A DNA stretch of 64,000 nucleotides, from positions 62,001 to 126,000 of the forward strand of contig CAVPNW010000023.1 in the NCBI GenBank assembly GCA_963706875.1. Direction: 5' to 3'. Position 1 is the first letter of the stretch. Every line of letters starts with the position of its first letter. This stretch comes from Prado023 sp963706875. GTDB taxonomy: Bacteria; Actinomycetota; Actinomycetes; S36-B12; CAIYMF01. Below, one piece after another: positions 45,329 to 52,870 of this stretch. The position numbers were made by a program, and so were the translations under genes. The notes beneath the pieces were generated by a model. It saw only the letters and a program-made list of their open reading frames with translations. It was not told where the DNA came from and made no database searches.

Positions 45329-45499
45329 GGTCCTCTTCCTCACTGCCGACCTGGACGGTCAGCATGCGACCTGAGCCTACGAGTGCGCAGGGGGCCTCCG
45401 TAAGTGCCACGCCGCCCCACATTCCGGCCGAACGAACTCGAGGCATCGGGGCCAGCATGCGCGCACCATGCGAGGCGGGCGTGTCGCGCGCTGCAACGC

Positions 45500-45535
45500 C
45501 GACGGCGCCGACCCAGTGATGGGCCGACGCCGTCG
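45500..45535 (-). terminator. nrdJ terminator
   Basis: Imperfect 16-bp stem (arms 45500-45515 and 45520-45535, two A-C mismatches) with a GTGA loop, 12 nt past the nrdJ stop codon on the minus strand. Confidence 0.7.
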
Positions 45536-45547
45536 CGAGGTGCCGGA

Positions 45548-48412
45548 TCAGCTGCAGCCGCTGGTGCTCCCGCAGCCCTCGCACACATAGCACGAGCCCG
45601 CCGGGCGCATCTTGACGCCGCAGGTCATGCACAACGGCGCATCCGAGGACTTCCCATTGATCGCCTCGAGCAGCTCCGCCGAGGAGTGCACGCCGTTCAG
45701 CGACATCCCTCCGGCCCCATGCCCGGCGGTGAGGGGCCCGCTCTGCACGACCGGGAGCTCATCGACGGGCACGGACTGCGCCAGGCCCTCGACGTCGATC
45801 TCCAACTGCGAGCCGCCGTAGGTCGCAGCGACCTGAGCGGCACGCTCCTCGGCAGTGAAGATCCCCAGCGCCTCCCTGCTGTCGTAGTCGAGGTAGTCCA
45901 GTGCCAGGCGACGGAAGATGTAGTCGACGATCGACTGTGCCATCCGGATGTCCGGGTCATCGGTCATGCCCGAGGGCTCGAAGCGCATGTTCACGAACTT
46001 GTTGACGAATGCCTCGAGGGGGACTCCGTACTGAAGGGCGATCGAGGTGGCGATCGAGAAGGCATCCATGACACCGGCCAGGGTGGAGCCCTGCTTGCCG
46101 AGCTTGAGGAAGACCTCGCCGAGGCCGTCATCGGGGTAGGAACCCGCAGTCATGTAGCCCTCGGCTCCGCCGACCGCGAACGACACGGTGCGGCTGGGTC
46201 GCGACTTGGGAAGGCGCTTGCGGATCGGGCGGTACTCGACCTCGAGGGTGGGCACATCCGCGTCGGCCTTCTTCGCCTTGCCGTCGGACAGCGGCTGGCC
46301 GACCTTGCAGTTGTCCCGGTAGATCGCCAGGGCCTTGATGCCCATCTTCCAGGCCTGGAAGTAGATCTCCTCGACCTCCTCGATCGAGGCCGTCTCCGGC
46401 ATGTTCACCGTCTTGGAGATGGCTCCGGACAAGTAGGGCTGGCAGGCCGCCATCATCCGCACATGGCCCATCGGCGTGATCGCGCGCTCGCCCATGGCGC
46501 AGTCGAAGACCGAGTAGTGCTCGGGCTTCAGCGCCGGGGCGTCGATCACGTGGCCGTGCTCGGCGATGTACTCGACGATGGCCTCGATCGTCTCCCCCGT
46601 GTAGCCCAGGCGCACCAGGGCGCGCGGGATCACCTGGTTGACGATCTGCATGGAGCCACCACCGACCAGCTTCTTGAACTTGACCAGGGAGAAGTCGGGC
46701 TCGATGCCTGTGGTGTCGCAGTCCATCATGAAGCCGATGGTGCCGGTGGGTGCCAGGACGGAGGCCTGCGCGTTGCGCCAACCGTGCACCGTTCCGATCT
46801 GGATGCTCTCCTGCCAGACCTGTGAGGCGAGCTTGAGGATGTCGGAGTCCAGGGAGGAGTGCGTGCGCTGGGAGTCGGTTGCCGCAGCGTGCTTGCGCAT
46901 GACCCGCGTGTGCGCGTCCTTGTTGCGGGCGTAGCCCTCGTACGGGCCGACCACCGACGCGAGCTCCGCGGAGCGCTTGTATGCCGTGCCGGTCATCAGG
47001 CTGGTGATGGACGCCGCGAGGGCCCGACCGCCGTCGGAGTCGTAGGCGAGTCCCGTCGCCATCAGCAGCGCGCCGAGGTTGGCGTAGCCGATTCCCAGCT
47101 GGCGGAACTTGCGCGTGGTGTCACCGATCGCCTCGGTCGGGAAGTCCGCGAAGCAGATCGAGATGTCCATCGCGGTGATGATGAACTCGACGGCCTTCTT
47201 GAACAGGGGCGCGTCGAAGGTGTCATCCTCCTTGAGGAACTTCAGCAGGTTCAGCGACGCAAGGTTGCACGAGGAGTTGTCCAGGCTCATGTACTCCGAG
47301 CATGGGTTGGACGCGGTGATCCGTCCGGTCTCCGGATTGGTGTGCCAGTCGTTGATCGTGTCGTCGTACTGGATGCCCGGATCGGCACAGGCCCACGCGG
47401 CCTCGGCCATCGATCGGAAGAGGGACTTGGCATCGACGGTATCGATCACCTCGCCGTTCCCCCGTGCCACCAGGCCGAACTCGCGCTTCTCCTCCACGGC
47501 GCGCATGAACTCGTCGGAGACCCGCACGGAGTTGTTGGCGTTCTGGTACTGCACCGAGGTGATGTCCTTGCCGCCGAGGTCCATGTCGAAGCCCGCATCG
47601 CGCAGGACGCGGATCTTCTCCTCCTCCCGGACCTTCGTGGCGATGAACTCCTCGATGTCGGGGTGGTCGACATCGAGCACGACCATCTTGGCCGCACGGC
47701 GGGTGGCCCCACCGGACTTGATCGTGCCCGCTGAGGCGTCGGCGCCACGCATGAAGGAGACCGGGCCCGAGGCAGTCCCGCCGCTGGAGAGGAGCTCCTT
47801 GCTCGACCGGATCCGCGAGAGGTTCAACCCGGCGCCGGAGCCGCCCTTGAAGATCCAACCCTCCTCGCGGTACCAGTTCAGGATCGAGTCCATCGTGTCG
47901 TCGACGGACAGGATGAAGCATGCACTGACCTGTTGGGGGGACGGAGTCCCGACGTTGAACCACACCGGGGAGTTGAACGAGAAGACCTGGTGGACCAGCA
48001 TCCACGTGAGCTCGTGCTCGAAGATCTCGGCGTCCTGCTCGGTGGCGAAGTACCCGTGCTCGCGTCCTGCCCGACCGTACGTGAGCACCACACGATCGAT
48101 CAGCTGGCGCAGGCTGTGCTCGCGCTGCTCGGTCCCCACAGCGCCACGGAAGTACTTCGTGGTGACGATCGTGTAGGCGTTGACCGACCAGAAGTCAGGG
48201 AACTCCACACCGCGCTGCTCGAACACCGTCTCGTTGGTCTTCCAGTTCGTCTGCACGACGTCCCGGCTCTCCCACACGATGTCGTCATAGGGATGCACAC
48301 CCTCCGTGGTGAAGACACGCTCGAAGCGGACGCTGGGCACGACGCGGGGCCGCCTCTCTGCGCTGGTGCGGGTATCGGCAGCCTTCTGGTTGTCCGACGA
48401 TGCTCGGGTCAT
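45548..48412 (-). CDS. nrdJ: adenosylcobalamin-dependent (class II) ribonucleotide reductase
   Basis: 954 residues, the size of the long actinobacterial NrdJ. It reduces ribonucleotides to deoxyribonucleotides with B12 and needs no oxygen. The active-site parts are clear: VSACFILSVDDTMDS, the NPCSEYMSLDNSSCNLASLNL block with catalytic Cys, Asn and Glu, and PTGTIGFMMDCDTTGIEP. The C-terminus carries the reducing/zinc cysteines CMTCGVKMRPAGSCYVCEGC. ATG 48412 follows AGGAGAG. It lies 127 nt after nrdR in the same direction and is probably repressed by it. Confidence 0.96.
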   Translation of the reverse strand: MTRASSDNQKAADTRTSAERRPRVVPSVRFERVFTTEGVHPYDDIVWESRDVVQTNWKTNETVFEQRGVEFPDFWSVNAYTIVTTKYFRGAVGTEQREHSLRQLIDRVVLTYGRAGREHGYFATEQDAEIFEHELTWMLVHQVFSFNSPVWFNVGTPSPQQVSACFILSVDDTMDSILNWYREEGWIFKGGSGAGLNLSRIRSSKELLSSGGTASGPVSFMRGADASAGTIKSGGATRRAAKMVVLDVDHPDIEEFIATKVREEEKIRVLRDAGFDMDLGGKDITSVQYQNANNSVRVSDEFMRAVEEKREFGLVARGNGEVIDTVDAKSLFRSMAEAAWACADPGIQYDDTINDWHTNPETGRITASNPCSEYMSLDNSSCNLASLNLLKFLKEDDTFDAPLFKKAVEFIITAMDISICFADFPTEAIGDTTRKFRQLGIGYANLGALLMATGLAYDSDGGRALAASITSLMTGTAYKRSAELASVVGPYEGYARNKDAHTRVMRKHAAATDSQRTHSSLDSDILKLASQVWQESIQIGTVHGWRNAQASVLAPTGTIGFMMDCDTTGIEPDFSLVKFKKLVGGGSMQIVNQVIPRALVRLGYTGETIEAIVEYIAEHGHVIDAPALKPEHYSVFDCAMGERAITPMGHVRMMAACQPYLSGAISKTVNMPETASIEEVEEIYFQAWKMGIKALAIYRDNCKVGQPLSDGKAKKADADVPTLEVEYRPIRKRLPKSRPSRTVSFAVGGAEGYMTAGSYPDDGLGEVFLKLGKQGSTLAGVMDAFSIATSIALQYGVPLEAFVNKFVNMRFEPSGMTDDPDIRMAQSIVDYIFRRLALDYLDYDSREALGIFTAEERAAQVAATYGGSQLEIDVEGLAQSVPVDELPVVQSGPLTAGHGAGGMSLNGVHSSAELLEAINGKSSDAPLCMTCGVKMRPAGSCYVCEGCGSTSGCS

Positions 48413-48539
48413 GCGCTCTCCTATGGATCGGCCGCGGGGTCCGCGGTGGTTCCCCGGTAACCCGGGCGGGAATGGACGTTCTGGTCGGTCAGCTGTGCGC
48501 ACCGGCTCCCGGGTGCGGGTGGTGCTCAGGGCGGATGGA

Positions 48540-49028
48540 TCAGGTCGCTCCGGAGCGCAGGTCCACGGACGCGGACCCGACCTCCGGCTCGGCTCGAAGC
48601 AGGGTGATCTCGGCTTCGAAGTCCGCCAGGGACTCGAAGGACCGGTAGACCGAGGCGAAGCGCAGGTAGGCCACCTCATCGAGGATGCGGAGCGGACCGA
48701 GGATCGCCATGCCCACGTCATGCGATGCGATCGCCGCCTGGCCGGAGGCCCGAAGGTTGTCCTCCACCTGCTGGGCGAGCAGGGCCAGGTCGTCCTCGCT
48801 GACCGGGCGGCCCTGACAGGCCTTGCGCACGCCCGAGACCACCTTGTCGCGGCTGAAGGGCTCAACGACCCCGGACCTCTTGACGACCAGCATGCTCATC
48901 GTCTCGACCGTGGTGAAGCGCTGGCTGCACGCGGGGCAGAGCCGACGCCGGCGGATGGCGGTGCCGTCGTCCGTGGAGCGCGAGTCCACGACCCGGGTCT
49001 CTGCGGATCGGCAGAACGGGCAGTACAT
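48540..49028 (-). CDS. nrdR: NrdR, ribonucleotide reductase repressor
   Basis: 162 residues. Zinc ribbon Cys3, Cys6, Cys31, Cys34 (MYCPFC and CPAC) and an ATP-cone from about residue 49 (VVKRSGVVEPF). NrdR binds ATP/dATP and represses nrd genes through paired boxes. ATG 49028 follows GGAGGTGATCC. nrdJ lies immediately downstream, so this is the usual actinobacterial nrdR-nrdJ pair. A candidate NrdR box lies in its own promoter (49161-49175). Confidence 0.95.
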   Translation of the reverse strand: MYCPFCRSAETRVVDSRSTDDGTAIRRRRLCPACSQRFTTVETMSMLVVKRSGVVEPFSRDKVVSGVRKACQGRPVSEDDLALLAQQVEDNLRASGQAAIASHDVGMAILGPLRILDEVAYLRFASVYRSFESLADFEAEITLLRAEPEVGSASVDLRSGAT

Positions 49029-49112
49029 GGATCACCTCCAGGCATCTCGGCGGGTCTCGATTCGGGCGGACCGGTGGTCACCTGGGGATCGCCCTGGGGA
49101 TTACCTGTCCAG

Positions 49113-49175
49113 AACCTGTGGATGGTCAACCACAACCTGTGGATGACTTACACCGGTGTAACTACTAGATGTGGT
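49113..49175 (-). promoter_or_regulatory. nrdR-nrdJ promoter region with DnaA-box-like repeats and a candidate NrdR box
   Basis: Two direct repeats AACCTGTGGATG start at 49113 and 49134. Each contains TGTGGATGG/TGTGGATGA, 7 of 9 and 8 of 9 matches to the reverse complement of the DnaA box TTATCCACA. A perfect palindrome TTACACCGGTGTAA follows at 49148-49161 and the sequence at 49161-49175 (complement ACCACATCTAGTAGT) resembles an NrdR half-box core. Regulatory meaning is inferred. Confidence 0.4.
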
Positions 49176-49235
49176 GAACCGTAGACCTTGGACTCCTGGG
49201 ACGCAAGCATTGCCGCGAAAAACTTCCACGCGGCC

Positions 49236-49604
49236 TCAGAGCGTGCTGGGAACCAGGAGCACCTGGCCGGGTTGGATGAGGTTCGAGCGCATGCCATTGA
49301 GCTCTCGGATCCGGGTCACGACCTCACGGGGATCTGCCGACGGAGCCGTTCGCCCGGCGATGAGCCAGAGGGAGTCGCCCTGCTCAACCACGACGGTCTG
49401 TGTGGGTACGCGGCGGGGCGCCGAGTCGTCGGAGGCGAGCGCGCGCCCACCGCCCACCACGTCCAGGACGCTGATGGCCAGCAGGATGACCAGGACCGCG
49501 AGGGCGCCACTGCGGGCGAGGCGGCCGCGACGGGTGAGACGAACGTCATGGGCCGAAGCCGGCCGACCCGGGGCCCAGACTGCGGCGGCTCCTACTGTGG
49601 ACAT
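49236..49604 (-). CDS. LysM-domain membrane protein, ChiZ (Rv2719c)-like
   Basis: 122 residues: basic N-terminus, one membrane segment (about 31-52), and a C-terminal LysM domain (about 68-121, VVEQGDSLWLIAG ... NLIQPGQVLLVP) that would sit outside and bind peptidoglycan. The order nrdR, LysM protein, lexA is the same as M. tuberculosis Rv2718c-Rv2719c-Rv2720; the mycobacterial protein is induced by DNA damage and slows division. ATG 49604 follows GAGGAGGTCGC. The SOS box at 49687-49700 lies between it and lexA. Confidence 0.85.
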   Translation of the reverse strand: MSTVGAAAVWAPGRPASAHDVRLTRRGRLARSGALAVLVILLAISVLDVVGGGRALASDDSAPRRVPTQTVVVEQGDSLWLIAGRTAPSADPREVVTRIRELNGMRSNLIQPGQVLLVPSTL

Positions 49605-49624
49605 CGCGACCTCCTCCTCGAACT

Positions 49625-49642
49625 GGTGTTCGCTCGAACACC
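49625..49642. promoter_or_regulatory. 18-bp inverted repeat upstream of the LysM gene
   Basis: GGTGTTCG and CGAACACC separated by CT form a perfect inverted repeat 21 bp upstream of the LysM gene start. It contains CGAAC and GTTCG half-sites of the SOS box, but in the wrong order and spacing; a second LexA contact or an RNA hairpin are possible. Confidence 0.35.
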
Positions 49643-49686
49643 TGTGCTAGTTGTACCACCACTGACCGACACGCTCAAGCCCAAAT

Positions 49687-49700
49687 CGAACAGATGTTTG
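49687..49700. promoter_or_regulatory. SOS box between lexA and the LysM gene
   Basis: CGAACAGATGTTTG matches the Gram-positive/actinobacterial LexA box CGAAC-N4-GTTYG. Placed between divergent genes, it can repress lexA and the ChiZ-like gene together. Confidence 0.85.
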
Positions 49701-49829
49701 AACAATCGTGACGTCGGCGGTAGCGTTACCTCCAGGCGGCCACCCATCGACCGCCTGGAACCAAGGCTCGCGCAGGGGTCTGACATCGCCACGTCGGACG
49801 GCTCACGAGGGACCGAACTGGAGGGCATC

Positions 49830-50501
49830 ATGGCCACGATCCACCCACTCCCCGACTCCCCGGAGGACCATGTCGGACTGACTGCGCGTCAGCGCCGGGT
49901 CCTGGAGGTCATCAGGGAGTCCGTCGAGGGCCGCGGCTATCCGCCGAGCGTGCGTGAGATCGGCGAGGCCGTTGGTCTGAACTCACCCTCGAGCGTTGCC
50001 CACCAGCTCAAGGTCCTCGAGGCAAAGGGCGTCCTGCGCCGGGATCCGAACCGGCCACGCGCGATGGAGGTGCTCGACCCCTACAGCCACGCCGCCGATC
50101 CCACGGACAGCGGCGAGGCCTCACCGAGCGCCGTGCTGGTTCCCCTGGTGGGCCAGATCGCGGCCGGTGGGCCGATCCTGGCCGAGCAGGTGGTGGAGTC
50201 GGTGTTCCCCCTGCCGCGGGAGCTGGTGGGCGACGGAGACCTGTTCCTGCTCAAGGTGAAGGGCGACTCGATGATCGATGCGGCCATCTGCGATGGCGAC
50301 TTCGTGGTCATCCGAGCCGGGCAGGCAGCGGAGAACGGGGCCATCGTGGCGGCGCTGCTCGAGGACGAGGCCACCGTCAAGACCCTCAAGCGCCGTGATG
50401 GACATACCTGGCTGATGCCGCACAACCCCGCCTACGAGCCGATCGACGGTGACAGCGCAGTCATCATGGGCACGGTCGTGGCGGTGCTCCGTCGGGTCTG
50501 A
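49830..50501 (+). CDS. lexA: LexA repressor
   Basis: 223 residues. N-terminal winged helix-turn-helix (about 14-75, with PPSVREIGEAVGLNS), the Ala112-Gly113 self-cleavage site in VGQIAAGGP, and the Ser147 (KGDSM)/Lys184 catalytic pair. RecA-ssDNA triggers cleavage and SOS induction. ATG 49830 follows GGAGGG with 4-nt spacing. The upstream SOS box implies autoregulation; recA with its own box lies 10.3 kb away in the same window. Confidence 0.97.
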   Translation: MATIHPLPDSPEDHVGLTARQRRVLEVIRESVEGRGYPPSVREIGEAVGLNSPSSVAHQLKVLEAKGVLRRDPNRPRAMEVLDPYSHAADPTDSGEASPSAVLVPLVGQIAAGGPILAEQVVESVFPLPRELVGDGDLFLLKVKGDSMIDAAICDGDFVVIRAGQAAENGAIVAALLEDEATVKTLKRRDGHTWLMPHNPAYEPIDGDSAVIMGTVVAVLRRV

Positions 50502-50551
50502 TCGCGGCAGCGGGGAGACCGGGTCACACCGGCTGGCCTAGTCTTCGGAGC

Positions 50552-51931
50552 GTGCAGGAGACACCGAAGCCAGGCCCCGCCGAGCGTGCCCTCGCCGGGG
50601 CCGAGGCCCGACGCGCATTGCCCCGCCAGTCACTGGGCGAGTGGTCCCCCGATCCCGACCGGCCCGATCCTGTCGACCTGTTGCTCGCCCAGGGCAGCAC
50701 CCGGATCGCCAGTCTCGTCCCGATCCGGCATGGGCGCATGAGCACCTCGACCTTCGCGTTCTACCGGGGGTCGGCGATCGTCATGGCCGCGGACCTGGCC
50801 AGCCAGCCGAACACGGGGCTGGTCGTGCAGCTGTGCGGCGATGCCCACATCGCCAACTTCGGGATGTTCGCCTCCCCCGAGCGCACCCTGCTCTTCGACC
50901 TCAACGACTTCGATGAGACGCATCCCGGTCCGTTCGAATGGGATGTGAAGCGACTGGCCGCCTCCGCCGTGCTCACGGCCCGGTCCAACGGGTGGCGCAC
51001 GCCTGCGCAACGAGCCATGGCCCGCACCGCAGCCCAGGCCTACCGGGAGTCCATGCGGACCTTCGCCGGCATGAGCACGCTGGACGTCTGGTACTCGCGC
51101 CTGGACGTGTCGAACATCGGACGACTGGCCAGCGCGATCCCGCCGGACTCCGCGCTCGCGCGAGTCGAGCGCTCGATCGAGGGGGCTCGGCGCCGGACCA
51201 ACCTCCAGGCGATGGGCAAGCTCACGACGGTGGTCGATGGACAGCGCCAGTTCGTCGAGGACCCACCCCTGCTGATGCGGGTCGGCTCGGAGCACGCCGA
51301 ACTCCTTGGTTCTGATGCGATGCTCGCCTATCGCCAGACCCTGGTCTCCGACAGGGCGGCACTGCTCGACCAGTTCCACGTCGTCGACGTGGCCCGCAAG
51401 GTGGTCGGCGTGGGCAGTGTTGGCACGCGCTGCTACGTGTTGCTGATGCAGGGGGTGGACGGCGGGGATCCCCTGGTCCTGCAGTTCAAGGAGGCGACGG
51501 CCTCGGTCCTCGAGCCGTACACGCAACCCAGCGAGTTCGACCACCATGGCGCCCGGGTGGTCGCGGGTCAGCGGCTCATGCAGGCCGCCTCGGACATCTT
51601 CATCGGGTGGACCTCGGCCACGGACGCCCACAACGTCGTGCACGACTCCTACGTGCGCCAGCTGCGCGACATGAAGTTCTCCCCCGACCTCTCCGCCCTG
51701 GATGAGGGCAGCCTGCAGATGTACCTGCATGCCTGTGGCTGGACCCTGGCTCGGGCACATGCCCGTTCCGGCGACCGCCTGGCGATCACGGCCTACCTGG
51801 GTCGCAGCAGCAAGTTCGACGACGCGATCACGACCTGGTCGATGGACTACGCCGATCAGGCCCAGGCTGATCACGAGGCGATGGTGCACGCGATCAGGAT
51901 GGCCCGGTTGCCTGCCATCACAGGGGTGTAG
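50552..51931 (+). CDS. DUF2252 family protein
   Basis: 459 residues. VPIRHGRMSTSTFAFYRGSA (about 56-75), CGDAHIANFGMF (about 95-106) and the DLNDFDET stretch are the DUF2252 hallmarks; the fold is related to aminoglycoside-phosphotransferase-like kinases, with HxxN/D motifs resembling their catalytic loop, but activity is unproven. TAGTCT (50539-50544) lies 7 nt before GTG 50552. It is 50 nt downstream of lexA, yet this promoter suggests independent expression. Confidence 0.85.
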   Translation: MQETPKPGPAERALAGAEARRALPRQSLGEWSPDPDRPDPVDLLLAQGSTRIASLVPIRHGRMSTSTFAFYRGSAIVMAADLASQPNTGLVVQLCGDAHIANFGMFASPERTLLFDLNDFDETHPGPFEWDVKRLAASAVLTARSNGWRTPAQRAMARTAAQAYRESMRTFAGMSTLDVWYSRLDVSNIGRLASAIPPDSALARVERSIEGARRRTNLQAMGKLTTVVDGQRQFVEDPPLLMRVGSEHAELLGSDAMLAYRQTLVSDRAALLDQFHVVDVARKVVGVGSVGTRCYVLLMQGVDGGDPLVLQFKEATASVLEPYTQPSEFDHHGARVVAGQRLMQAASDIFIGWTSATDAHNVVHDSYVRQLRDMKFSPDLSALDEGSLQMYLHACGWTLARAHARSGDRLAITAYLGRSSKFDDAITTWSMDYADQAQADHEAMVHAIRMARLPAITGV

Positions 51932-52092
51932 TCCTCGCCTGGTATCGGGGCCGACGTCCGACCCCCACACCCCCAGGGGTATGTTTGGACCTGCCCCAGC
52001 GGGAGACGACGCGGGCACGGCAGTGCGCTGGGAACGCCGTCCGCGCCGGGCATCCCGCCGGAAGGGCAGGCACACTGCGCCGAGGAGACGCC

Positions 52093-52818
52093 ATGACCGA
52101 GACCATCACCACCGTCGCGCCCACGATGCCACGCATCGGCGATCCCGCCCCCGCCTTCACTGCGGTCACGACCCAGGGGCCCATCGACTTCCCCGGTGAC
52201 TACGCGGGCCGCTGGGTGATCCTGTTCAGCCATCCCGCCGACTTCACCCCGGTGTGCACCACGGAGTTCATGACCTTCGCCTCGCTGGAGGACCAGTTCG
52301 CCGAGCTCAACACGGCGCTGGTCGGGCTGTCCGTGGACGGCCTCTACAGCCACATCGCATGGCTGCGCCGGATCAAGGAGACGATCGAGTTCCGCGGGAT
52401 GTCCGACGTCGAGGTCACCTTCCCGCTCATCGAGGACATCACGATGAACGTGGCGCGCGCCTACGGGATGATCATGCCCGGCGAGGACTCGACCAAGGCG
52501 GTGCGCGCGGTCTTCGTGATCGACCCCAAGGGCGTGATCCGCACGATCATCTACTACCCCCTGAGCCTCGGACGGAACTTCGACGAACTGCTCCGCGTCG
52601 TGACCGCACTTCAGACCGCCGATGCGTTCTCGGTGGCCACCCCGGCCGATTGGCGTCCCGGCGACCCCGTGATCGTGCCACCCGCCGGCAGCTGCGGCGT
52701 CGCCAAGGACCGAATGGACGGTCATGTCGATGGGGTGACCTGCGTCGACTGGTTCTTCTGCACCAAGGAGATCTCCGCCGAGGAGATCGACGAGGCGATC
52801 CGCCAGCCGAATCGCTGA
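52093..52818 (+). CDS. Prx6-type peroxiredoxin
   Basis: 241 residues. Peroxidatic Cys55 in HPADFTPVCTTE, the conserved Arg in the dimer region, and a long C-terminal domain. Two further cysteines Cys217 and Cys223 (C-x5-C) match the pair in archaeal Prx6 (Aeropyrum ApTPx), and Cys201 is extra. It reduces H2O2 and alkyl peroxides using a thiol donor. ATG 52093 follows GAGGAG. It converges on dinG and shares its 19-bp terminator. Confidence 0.9.
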   Translation: MTETITTVAPTMPRIGDPAPAFTAVTTQGPIDFPGDYAGRWVILFSHPADFTPVCTTEFMTFASLEDQFAELNTALVGLSVDGLYSHIAWLRRIKETIEFRGMSDVEVTFPLIEDITMNVARAYGMIMPGEDSTKAVRAVFVIDPKGVIRTIIYYPLSLGRNFDELLRVVTALQTADAFSVATPADWRPGDPVIVPPAGSCGVAKDRMDGHVDGVTCVDWFFCTKEISAEEIDEAIRQPNR

Positions 52819-52824
52819 ACTGAC

Positions 52825-52870
52825 CTGAGCGGGCCACGCCCCCCGGTGCACGGGGGCGTGGCCCGCTCAG
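52825..52870. terminator. shared bidirectional terminator of prx6 and dinG
   Basis: Perfect 19-bp stem (arms 52825-52843 and 52852-52870) with an 8-nt loop CGGTGCAC. The stop codon of dinG (52867-52869) lies inside the 3' arm, so the element terminates both converging genes. Confidence 0.9.

Noticed and set aside
48413..48539. A cobalamin riboswitch before nrdJ.
   Set aside because: The gap is too short and has no B12 box.
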